Part shown: in pieces, positions 1 through 7,600 of the stretch
Numbering within the stretch: position 1 is the stretch's first letter
Layout: each line of letters begins with the position of its first letter
Assembly: GCA_046313675.1 (NCBI GenBank)
Contig: JBKBXU010000088.1
Location: forward strand, 1-14,659
Direction: 5' to 3'
Source of the DNA: JBKBXU01 sp046313675
GTDB lineage: Bacteria > Bacteroidota > Bacteroidia > Cytophagales > Cytophagaceae
Length of the DNA stretch: 14,659 nt
Program-made: the position numbers and the translations under genes
The notes under the pieces: generated by a model
What the model saw: only the letters and a program-made list of their open reading frames with translations
The model's database searches: none
What the model was told of the DNA's origin: nothing

Positions 1-162
1 TACCTGGTAAAACAAAGGTTGAAACTGGTGATAGTTATTTTTGTCAATCAGGATGACCTGAAATTTCTTTGAGGCAAGCTTACGTGCAAGAGCCAGGCCA
101 CCAAAACCGGCACCTACTATAACAACTCTTTTAAGCGAACTTTCGGGGACTTTTAGTTTCAT
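1..162 (-). CDS. NDH-2-like FAD/NAD(P)-dependent oxidoreductase, N-terminal fragment (cut by window edge)
   Basis: The 54 visible residues are the start of a flavoprotein of the type II NADH dehydrogenase (NDH-2) kind, which oxidises NADH at the inner face of the cytoplasmic membrane and passes electrons to quinone without pumping protons. Visible are a first beta strand and the dinucleotide-binding loop VVIVGAGFGGLALARKL (residues 13-29), then a second strand ending in the acidic residue D40 (VILID) that would contact the FAD ribose. The following NYHQFQPLFYQ is typical of NDH-2 proteins. The start ATG (complement of 160-162) is chosen because it puts the glycine-rich loop close to the N-terminus, as is normal. 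The rest of the protein, including the NADH-binding site, lies outside the window, so a related pyridine nucleotide-disulphide oxidoreductase is not excluded. Confidence 0.85.
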   Translation of the reverse strand, partial: MKLKVPESSLKRVVIVGAGFGGLALARKLASKKFQVILIDKNNYHQFQPLFYQV

Positions 163-262
163 AGGACGGAAGATTAGAGGTAAAAATTAAGATCTTAGAC
201 TGCTAAATAATTAAGCAAAAACCTTTCCAAAAAATGATATAGATCAGATTTTATCTATATTA

Positions 263-373
263 TTAAACCATTAAGGAATTAAGAATAGTTAAGATAAGAA
301 AACTTTACTATCGTTTTATAAGCAATTTATTCCCTAAAAAAACCTTAATGTCCCTTAACTTCTTAATGGTTAA
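263..373. repeat. Inverted repeat with mirrored TTAAG motif clusters
   Basis: Two arms of about 20-30 bases face each other across about 50 bases in the gap between the oxidoreductase and the aldo/keto reductase. The left arm (263-283) and the reverse complement of the right arm (354-373) match at about 18 of 20 positions with one bulged base, sharing TTAA, CCATTAAG and TTAAG blocks. On the plus strand TTAAG starts at 271, 279 and 289; on the minus strand its complement CTTAA starts at 344, 354 and 362. The spacings are therefore 8 then 10 on the left and 10 then 8 on the right. It could be a regulator-binding region, a long hairpin that ends transcription of the aldo/keto reductase, or a dispersed genomic repeat. 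No known family is recognised. Confidence 0.5.
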
Positions 374-393
374 AATATTTAACTTTTATAAAG

Positions 394-1377
394 CTAATTC
401 CAATTCAACTCCCCCCTTTTTCTCCAATATTCCTCCGGGCTTTCAGCCAGGCTTCTTAATGCGTTAAGGTCGCTCTCATTTAATTTTACATCATTTGCTT
501 TCAGATTACTTTTTAGCTGCTCTACCGTGGATGCTCCGCTTAAAACAATGCTGCACCAACCCTGATGCAACACATAAGCCATGCTAAGCGCATCTATCCC
601 CACCCGATGCTTAGTGGCAATACTGGATAGAATACGCATCTTTTCAGCAAATTCCGGATCACTATTTCTTCCGGTAAGACGACCATTGGCAACCGCCTCC
701 TTCACAATTATGCCAAAACCCTCCTTTGAAGCCTCTTTCAGAACGTCATCGGATGACTGTTCAAGGATATTAAAGGTAATTTGTACAGATTGAAAAAGGC
801 ATTTGCCCTCTTTCCGGATTTCCATGGCTCTCAAAAGCGTCTGCGCCTGTTTAGGGCCACTTAGTGATAAACCTACGATAATCCCATTATCTTTCAGTTG
901 CCAAAGCCGTTCAATAACTTTAGCGTTTTCCAGCACCCCACTTTCTTCCGTGGCAGAATGGATATGATAGATTTTTAAAAAATCCCCCAACAACCTTTCG
1001 GACAAAGGCCATTGTTCGTCTAAAACATCAATAGTATGGCTTTTCACCTCATGCTTTTCAGCCTGCACCTGCCAGTCAGCAGTGTATCGATAACCCCACT
1101 TCGACCCGACAACAACATTGAGCTTACGGTTCTTAATCCAGTTGGCCAAAAATTCTTCTCCTTTCCCATAGCTTCGGGCAACGTCAAAATATCGAATCCC
1201 ATTTTCATAAGCAGCATCCAAAACCTCAAAAGCCCGCTCTTGCATTCCAGAAAGCTCATAGTTGCCTCTCAGGTCTTCCCCATGTCCGATATTGATGTAA
1301 CCGGGTCTTCCAAGAGCAGCAAGTCCCAGGCCTATTTTGGTGATTTTAATATTAGTATTTCCGAAAGGTATGGTCAT
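394..1377 (-). CDS. Aldo/keto reductase
   Basis: A 327-residue cytoplasmic protein of the aldo/keto reductase superfamily, an NADPH-dependent TIM barrel that reduces aldehydes or ketones to alcohols. The catalytic tetrad can be read: D65 and Y70 in YFDVARSYGKGEE, K93 in VVVGSKWGY, and H140 in LKIYHIHS. The N-terminal GLGLAALGRPGYINIGH (about 17-33) is a distinctive opening. C-terminal segments typical of the family follow: VKEAVANGRL (about 225) and the cofactor-binding VLSGASTVEQLKSNL (about 280). Length is normal and the frame is intact. The start ATG leads directly into the first strand. The substrate cannot be told from sequence. The gene shares a strand with the sigma operon upstream, but 136 bases separate them, so it may have its own promoter. 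I found no convincing one. In that gap GCCTTTG occurs twice, at 1459 and 1468. Confidence 0.9.
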   Translation of the reverse strand: MTIPFGNTNIKITKIGLGLAALGRPGYINIGHGEDLRGNYELSGMQERAFEVLDAAYENGIRYFDVARSYGKGEEFLANWIKNRKLNVVVGSKWGYRYTADWQVQAEKHEVKSHTIDVLDEQWPLSERLLGDFLKIYHIHSATEESGVLENAKVIERLWQLKDNGIIVGLSLSGPKQAQTLLRAMEIRKEGKCLFQSVQITFNILEQSSDDVLKEASKEGFGIIVKEAVANGRLTGRNSDPEFAEKMRILSSIATKHRVGIDALSMAYVLHQGWCSIVLSGASTVEQLKSNLKANDVKLNESDLNALRSLAESPEEYWRKRGELNWN

Positions 1378-1513
1378 AATAAATTTTGAATAAGTTAAGT
1401 ACGAATTACAACTGAAACACTCACAAATTCAGATGTAGAAAATTGCTGAAGTATATTAGCCTTTGGAGCCTTTGTGATAAATATAATAATAAAGAGATCC
1501 TGTTCAGACTAAA

Positions 1514-2809
1514 TTACTTGATAAAATAAATACAAGAAAATTTTAGCATTAGTAAATCAGGCTTATAACTATACAAAAAATTCCGATAAAGTGGGTTTAT
1601 AGCTTTTCCGTATCCTATGCCGGAAAATAGCATTAATCTTTCTTGTACAAGATAACCTATTTTCGTTTCCAAATTAGCAGAAAGCATAAACGTACTATAG
1701 CTTTCATTTAATCCGATGGAAGAAACAGAGGAGTAATGGTTTATGAAATTGGCCGTGCCTCTTGTAACAGTGTTTACAAAACACATTTGTAAACCTGCCC
1801 CTATTCCTCCATAAAAGTTCCTATAGCGTTTCAGGTATAAAGCATCAAATGGAGATGATATGATTAAATGTTCTTGATTAGACAAATATTTAACTAATTC
1901 CTTACTTCTATCGACCGCAGCAGGAGTGTGGCTCGGAGGCCCTGACCTTCTTTCTTCGGTCCAGGTTTCATTAAGACGAACCTTTTGATATACTATTCCG
2001 GTACTGAAAACCCAATTATTATATCTAAACCCTGCGGTAATTCCTGGAATGATGGATGTTGTAGTATTTGCCTCATACCCCATCTCTCTTTGCCAGTTAA
2101 ATTTATAATTGCTTACAATGCGAGTATTATAAAACCCCAGATTAAGCGTTCCACCAACATAATATTTGTTTGATGCTAAGGAATAAACAGGTAAATTGTT
2201 TTTAGGAATTTTCAGGGTATCTCCAACTACCTCTTTATTTGATCCATATTTTGAAGCCCAGCGTAATTCTTCCCGGTAATGTCTCCTTAAAATCTTTTTC
2301 TGCTCAGGGCTTAATTTAAAGTTACTCTGCTTTGGAGTATAAATATGCTTTTCATACTTTTCTAAAAAAGGCCTTTCTGAGGCATTAGCTTCTCTTTTGA
2401 ATTCTTCTGCTTCTGCTTTGGCTTCTTCTTCAACAAGAAACACCACCCTTCCCACAAGCATGTAGGTAAATCCACTATTGCTTAAAAGTGTATTAAGAGT
2501 TGAATGTAATGACTTGTCTTTAACGTTGATACTACCTACTGAAACCGATTTTACTTTATCTTCGGAATAAGAAAAGCTTATACCACTTTCACGTGATAAA
2601 TCCTTCAATACATCAGCAAGCTTTCCTCCACTATGAACAAAACTAATTTCCTTCTGCAATAAATTTTTAGATACGGAATAAAGGGTTGCCGTATCAGATG
2701 CCGGGTTTTGAGCGAATGATGTTGTAAAGAAAAAGACAAAAATAAAGAAGTAAAAAAGACTACTCACATCCTTTACCTGTAATATAAAATTTATTGTCCA
2801 GTGTATCAA
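1514..2809 (-). CDS. STN-domain protein with C-terminal outer-membrane beta-barrel-like region
   Basis: Up to 431 residues. A hydrophobic export signal lies at about 17-34, with likely cleavage after SFAQ. An STN (secretin/TonB short N-terminal) domain covers about 52-126, with the pattern LADVLKDLSRESGISFSYS, then a strand, then LHSTLNTLLSNSGFTYMLV and VVFLV. A charged linker runs from about 127 to 212 (lysine/glutamate-rich, possibly helical). The rest (about 213-431) has alternating, aromatic-rich strands such as YYVGGTLNLGFYNT, WVFSTGIVYQKV and FYGGIGAGLQMCF, like a small porin-type barrel. STN domains in sigma/FecR systems act as periplasmic plugs that contact FecR; here the STN is not attached to a TonB-dependent receptor. 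The ATG at 2809 overlaps fecR by 50 bases. A GTG at 2767-2765 would give an 8-base overlap and start just before the signal core, but leave no positive charge ahead of it. Barrel assignment is inferred from pattern only. Confidence 0.75.
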   Translation of the reverse strand: MIHWTINFILQVKDVSSLFYFFIFVFFFTTSFAQNPASDTATLYSVSKNLLQKEISFVHSGGKLADVLKDLSRESGISFSYSEDKVKSVSVGSINVKDKSLHSTLNTLLSNSGFTYMLVGRVVFLVEEEAKAEAEEFKREANASERPFLEKYEKHIYTPKQSNFKLSPEQKKILRRHYREELRWASKYGSNKEVVGDTLKIPKNNLPVYSLASNKYYVGGTLNLGFYNTRIVSNYKFNWQREMGYEANTTTSIIPGITAGFRYNNWVFSTGIVYQKVRLNETWTEERRSGPPSHTPAAVDRSKELVKYLSNQEHLIISSPFDALYLKRYRNFYGGIGAGLQMCFVNTVTRGTANFINHYSSVSSIGLNESYSTFMLSANLETKIGYLVQERLMLFSGIGYGKAINPLYRNFLYSYKPDLLMLKFSCIYFIK

Positions 2810-3818
2810 CTTTTAGTGAATTAGCCATAGAAAGCCCTAATAAGGCTTCTTCTTGTGAAAGCTCGCTTAGATCACCCGTAAAACGACAGTTTTGAACCTT
2901 GGGTTCAAGAATAATTTCTATTTGAAAATGGCGTTCAAGCATACGCATAACATCCTCTAAACGTGTTTTATCAAATGCCAGAAATCTGTTTTTCCACGAA
3001 ATAGCATTCTGAGGATTTACTTTTAGAAGGCTTGGCTCTTTGGAAATATAAATCCTAAGCTGCTCCCCACTACTGACATCTACACTATCTTTGTTATTGA
3101 TAAAAACCCGTACCTTGCCTTCACTTACCGTAATTTCTTTATACTCCTCTTCAGGTAAATGACGAACATTAAATTTTGTACCAACTACCAGCAACCTATG
3201 ATTATCAAAGAAAACACTAAAAGGTTTGGCCGGATCATGTTGAACTTCAAAATAAGCTTCTCCTTCTCCAAGCAAAAGATTTCTCTGTTCTTTAAAATTT
3301 TTATTGACTTTGAGAACGGTTTTGAAATTAAGTGCAGCAAAAGAACCATCTGGGAGCATATATTCAAGTCTTCCTCCTTCCGAAGTAACATTTTCGCTTT
3401 TGCTGAAATCCGGCATGCCTTTCGTCTTCACTTCTTGAATCTTGGAACTTTCTAAGGGTTTCCCAACTCCTGCACCTTCCACATTTTGAGCACTCCTCAA
3501 ATCTTGAGGACTATTGGATTCATTAAACACCTGTTCTTCTCTTATTATACTTTCTGATCTATCTTCACTAACCATCGTAATAGTCGACTTATTCATAATA
3601 AGTACACCTAGAGTACATGATAACAAAAGGGCTATACAGGCTGCCAATGCAAACCATTTTTTTTTGCTCCAGCTAGCAGAAACTTCTTTTTTATCTGAAA
3701 TTTCATTCAGGACGTTTTCCCATATCACATGATCCCTTGAGGATGGGGTTGATTCATCTTTTCCTATCTTTTTGCGGATAGAGTCCTTAAAATTATCTGT
3801 ATTTTTATTGCTATTCAT
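2760..3818 (-). CDS. FecR-family anti-sigma factor
   Basis: A 352-residue inner-membrane regulator that holds the upstream ECF sigma factor and releases it on a periplasmic signal. A short cytoplasmic region (1-53, with the HVIWENVLNEI helix) is followed by one membrane span at about 54-76 (WFALAACIALLLSCTLGVLI). A longish polar periplasmic linker runs to about 148. The FecR domain (about 150-240) shows LPDGSFAALN, the signature GEGEAYFEVQHDPAKPFSV, then VVGTKFNVR and ITVSEGKVRVF. A C-terminal domain of the DUF4974 type (about 278-348) has LAFDKTRLEDVMRMLERHF and ends near LDNKFYITGKG; this domain is structurally akin to STN domains. The start codon overlaps the sigma factor stop (TAATG), indicating translational coupling. 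The stop lies inside the next gene's open frame. Confidence 0.93.
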   Translation of the reverse strand: MNSNKNTDNFKDSIRKKIGKDESTPSSRDHVIWENVLNEISDKKEVSASWSKKKWFALAACIALLLSCTLGVLIMNKSTITMVSEDRSESIIREEQVFNESNSPQDLRSAQNVEGAGVGKPLESSKIQEVKTKGMPDFSKSENVTSEGGRLEYMLPDGSFAALNFKTVLKVNKNFKEQRNLLLGEGEAYFEVQHDPAKPFSVFFDNHRLLVVGTKFNVRHLPEEEYKEITVSEGKVRVFINNKDSVDVSSGEQLRIYISKEPSLLKVNPQNAISWKNRFLAFDKTRLEDVMRMLERHFQIEIILEPKVQNCRFTGDLSELSQEEALLGLSMANSLKVDTLDNKFYITGKGCE

Positions 3819-4384
3819 TACTGCATCTTTCTTAATAGAGAACTTTTATCCTCATTACGTTGCCTGGACAGTAATTTAATTATCATCTTTTTCGCTTTGG
3901 AATACTGAGAACGGGAGCTTCCCTCTGATATTCCAAGCATATCAGCTATTTCCTTATGTGAATAGTCTTCCATGACATAAAGATTAAAAACTAATTTATA
4001 ACCTGGTGGAAGTTCATCAATAATTTTTAATAGGTCGGAAGTATCCGTGTCTTCAATTTCCCCCACAGTGTCTTGTTCTATATCGCTTTCATCAATTTCT
4101 TCAACATTATCAATTACAAAAAGTGTAAAGTTCTTTTTATAATAAGTTAGGGCCGTATTTATGACAATTCTTTTGATCCAACCTTCAAATGAACCCTTAA
4201 ACTGGAATTGCTTTAGGTTCTTAAATATTTTAATGAAGGATTCCTGTAAAATGTCGTCTGCTTCAAAATCGGTTCGGACATAGCGCAGGCATAGTGGTCT
4301 CATACGTGGCATATAAAAATCAAATATCTTTTTATATGCCTGAATGTCCCCCTTTACAGCTTTCTGAATGACCGATTCCTCCAT
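3818..4384 (-). CDS. ECF RNA polymerase sigma factor (sigma-70 family)
   Basis: A 188-residue extracytoplasmic-function sigma factor. Region 2 (about 15-84) includes LCLRYVRTDFEADDILQESFIKIFKNL, which binds core polymerase, and the -10-reading FEGWIKRIVINTALTYYKK. An acidic linker (about 93-117) separates it from region 4 (about 118-170), where ELPPGYKLVFNLYVMEDYSH and the helix-turn-helix KEIADMLGISEGSSRSQYSKAKK would read the -35 element. Length is normal. It is the first gene of an operon with fecR, overlapping by one base, which is the standard sigma/anti-sigma layout. A recognisable housekeeping-type promoter lies 66 bases upstream. Its targets are unknown; neighbouring candidates are its own operon and the divergent adhesin operon at 4610. 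Confidence 0.93.
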   Translation of the reverse strand: MEESVIQKAVKGDIQAYKKIFDFYMPRMRPLCLRYVRTDFEADDILQESFIKIFKNLKQFQFKGSFEGWIKRIVINTALTYYKKNFTLFVIDNVEEIDESDIEQDTVGEIEDTDTSDLLKIIDELPPGYKLVFNLYVMEDYSHKEIADMLGISEGSSRSQYSKAKKMIIKLLSRQRNEDKSSLLRKMQ

Positions 4385-4450
4385 GAGATAGGTAGCTACT
4401 AGTTTAATATTAAAAAGAAAATATAAATTTACACATAAAAAATAGAAAAA

Positions 4451-4482
4451 TAAAGATATTTTACAACATCACTCCTTCCAAA
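4451..4482 (-). promoter_or_regulatory. Bacteroidota-type promoter for the sigma/FecR/STN operon
   Basis: Read on the minus strand, TTTG (complement of 4479-4482) is followed after exactly 20 bases by TATCTTTA (complement of 4451-4458). This fits the Bacteroidota primary-sigma consensus (TTTG at -33, TAnnTTTG at -7) with one mismatch at the final base. It lies 66 bases ahead of the sigma factor start. The same spacing and same final A recur in the promoter at 12201-12232. Recognition is by eye only. Confidence 0.6.
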
Positions 4483-4509
4483 TCCGTAAAAGCCGGATTC
4501 TATTTTTTT
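4481..4509 (+). terminator. Hairpin followed by T-run in the divergent intergenic region
   Basis: AATCCG (4481-4486) pairs with CGGATT (4494-4499) around a 7-base loop, followed by CTATTTTTTT on the plus strand. The shape is that of a weak intrinsic terminator or attenuator reading toward the adhesin gene. The stem is only six pairs and two of its bases overlap the -33 element of the divergent sigma promoter, so an operator-like role is equally possible. Confidence 0.3.
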
Positions 4510-4609
4510 CTCATCTCCAGGCTTCGCTATTAAAAAACATGTAGTCCTTACACTATAGAAGAATATTTTATTACCCACTTGTGACGACAGGCTTTAATGA
4601 AAGAAAACT

Positions 4610-7600
4610 ATGGAAAAAAGAAATATTTTATGGATTTATTGCAAGAGCCCTGGAAGGTTTTTGCTTTTCCTGTTTTTAATAATTTCTATAGACACACTTG
4701 CACAGAGGGATCTTCCCAATCCGGCATCCAACCTTCAGGAAATTCCTGCAGGATGTTACATCGTCCCTATGGATACCGTTTATCAAGCTATTGTACCAGC
4801 AGGAGCCCCTCCTTTTAACCTAAGAGCGTATGGCTTGATCTATAACCTTCTTCAAAACGGTGTACATGTAAAATGGGCCATACGCACACCCAAACAAAGG
4901 GATGATATTGACTTTAGCGCTATGGCCGAAATGTATTCTCCACATGCCAGCCCCGCAGCCATGATGGATTTCAGGGGTGGGCCTTTTATTGTTCCCGATA
5001 CGATTTTGCCTTGCGGAACGAGTACCACAGACATCATCAATTTATTTGGGAACAATGTAGCTGTGTACAGGCTCTCCCAAAATACCACTGTAGATATCGG
5101 TTATACATTAACGCACCGTCCCAAAATAGCTGTTTTTAATAATGGGGGAAACCAACAAATCCATACCAAAATTCTTGAAGGGGCAGGTATTTATGATTAT
5201 GACATAATGGATGCGGCCAATATTCGGGATCTGATGAATTGCTATACCTTTGCTTCAGAACCGCATGCGGATCCCCATCAGGTGAGTATGGAAGTTATAG
5301 AAGGTGTTCGTGCCTATGTATTGAATGGAGGAAATTTTCTGGCACAATGCCATGCTGTGGAAACCTATGAAAATCAGGGCTTCTTTCACACGACCAATGG
5401 AATAGCCATAACAAATTCAGGTGTTTCTCATCTTTACCCCAATGCTGACCTTGCCTACTCTCAAATGCATGGGCCTTTAGAAGAAAACGAAGGAGGCTCC
5501 GTCAATGACTGGACATTGGCAGAAGGCTCTAATTGGCGTCCCTATGCTTATCGTTCAGTATCACACACCAGTACCGACACAGTGGTTGCCATGGGAGCGA
5601 AACTTACAGATCCTGCTACTCCGGGAGGAAATGTATATTATCTGGGAGGGCATGACTATGGCAGAACCAGAGGCCCACGCAATCCTGTTCTTGGTTTAAC
5701 TACTCTTCCAAGGCTTAATGCCTTACGCATGTATCTGAATGCAGCCATTGTTTCCAGTGGAAATCCCAATATGGCCTGGGCAAATGCCGGAGGGCCAGCC
5801 ACCCAAATTGGATGTACCGATAGTGTAATGCTTGGCTGCATACCAACAGGCCCTCCTCAGGCAACGTTCCTGTGGACACCTTCCGATGGCCTTAGCTGTA
5901 CCACTTGTCCTAACCCTATGGCAAGCCCGTCTCAAACTACCACCTATCGGGTAGATGTAACACATGGATGTACGGTATCAGACACCATTCAGGTTCTTGT
6001 GGAAGCAAACCCTGTGGCCGGCTTTTCAAATACCACCGTTTGTGCAGGTATAGCAACAAGTTTTACGAATGAAACTACAGGAGGAGGAAATTATTGGCAG
6101 TGGAACTTTGGGGATCCTGATTCAGGGGAAAATAATACATCAAATTTGCAAAACCCTTCTCATACGTTTAGCAGAGCCGGAAACTTTGACGTAACACTTA
6201 TTTCAGGAACCGGTACCGAATGCTCAGATACCATAGTACAAACCGTTGTCGTTAACACGTCTCCCCTTCTTTCGACTAATGCACCATATATTTGTGAAGG
6301 TCAAACTACCATCTTAACTGTAGAAGGCGCGGAAAGCTATGTCTGGTCAACGGGAGAAACTGGAAATTCTATTTCAGTAACACCCACAGAAACGACACAG
6401 TACTTTGTTACCGGTACGTTCGAGGGTTGTTCAAACACTGATACCGTGACAGTAACGGTAAGTCCTGATATAACAGCAACTTCCGAAACTACAAATGTAA
6501 GTTGTTTTGGAGGAAATGACGGTTCGGCTATGGTAAATGTTTCCGGCGGCATAGGCAATTATTCCTATAATTGGGATACCAGCCCTGAACAGACGGATGC
6601 CCAAGCTACAAATCTTACCGAAGGGACATATACAGTGATAACGAGCGATTCTTTAGGGTGTACTGATACCGCTTCCGTTAATATATACCAACCGGAAATT
6701 CTTGAATCACATACGGAAACAATAGATGTTACCTGCGCCGGCATTAACGATGGATCCGCTACAGTAGATGTCTCCGGGGGTACATCCCCATATACTTTCA
6801 GATGGAACACAGACCCGGAACAGACGACAGGGGAAATAACAGGATTATCGGAAGGATCATATACAGTAGTTGTAACTGATTTGCTTGGCTGTACAGATAC
6901 AACAAGTGCCACTATACTTCAGCCAGACGGTTTTTCCCTAGTGGTAGAAACAACAGAGGTAAGCTGTTTTGAAGGAAATGATGGTACGGCCACAGTAACA
7001 GCAACGGGAGGCTCCTTACCTTATACCTATTCATGGAATACCCTGCCCGAGCAAAATTCAATGCAGGCTACAAGTCTTTCCGAGGGTAGCTATATTATAA
7101 CGGTGACAGACTTTTCAGGCTGTATGGCAAGTGATACCGCTGTAATAATACAACCTGAAGCACTGGAATTAAGCATTGAATCTGTTAATGTCAGTTGCTT
7201 TGAAGGCAATAACGGATCAGCAACCGTAAATGTGACAGGAGGAAGAAATCCTTATTCCTATAGCTGGGATACAAATCCTGAGCAAACAACGGATCATGCA
7301 GCAAACCTTTCGGAAGGCATTTACAGAATAACCGTATTAGATTCATTGAACTGCCAGGAAACCACAACGGTAGAAATTACCCAGCCACAAGAACTTGTTT
7401 TAAATACGGAAGTTACAAATATAAGCTGCTTTGGCGGCAATGATGGTTCAGCTTCTGTAACAGCTATCGGAGGAACAGCTCCCTACGCCTATAGCTGGAA
7501 TACAAGTCCAGAGCAAAACACCGGTCAGGCAAATGCATTAGTTTTAGGAAATCATACAGTCACCGTAACAGATTCTTTGGGTTGTACAGAAACAGCATCG

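Noticed and set aside
1459..1474. GCCTTTG direct repeat as an operator for the aldo/keto reductase
   Set aside because: Two seven-base copies nine bases apart are too little evidence, and no promoter could be placed next to them.
4597..4818. Overlapping plus-strand frame starting at 4597
   Set aside because: It is out of frame with the large protein and has no signal peptide or family feature; the 4610 frame explains the region.
6337..6912. Open frames on the minus strand (6337-6558 and 6565-6912) opposite the SprB repeats
   Set aside because: They are antisense shadows of a threonine/valine-rich repeat gene, have no family features, and the plus-strand frame is clearly the coding one.
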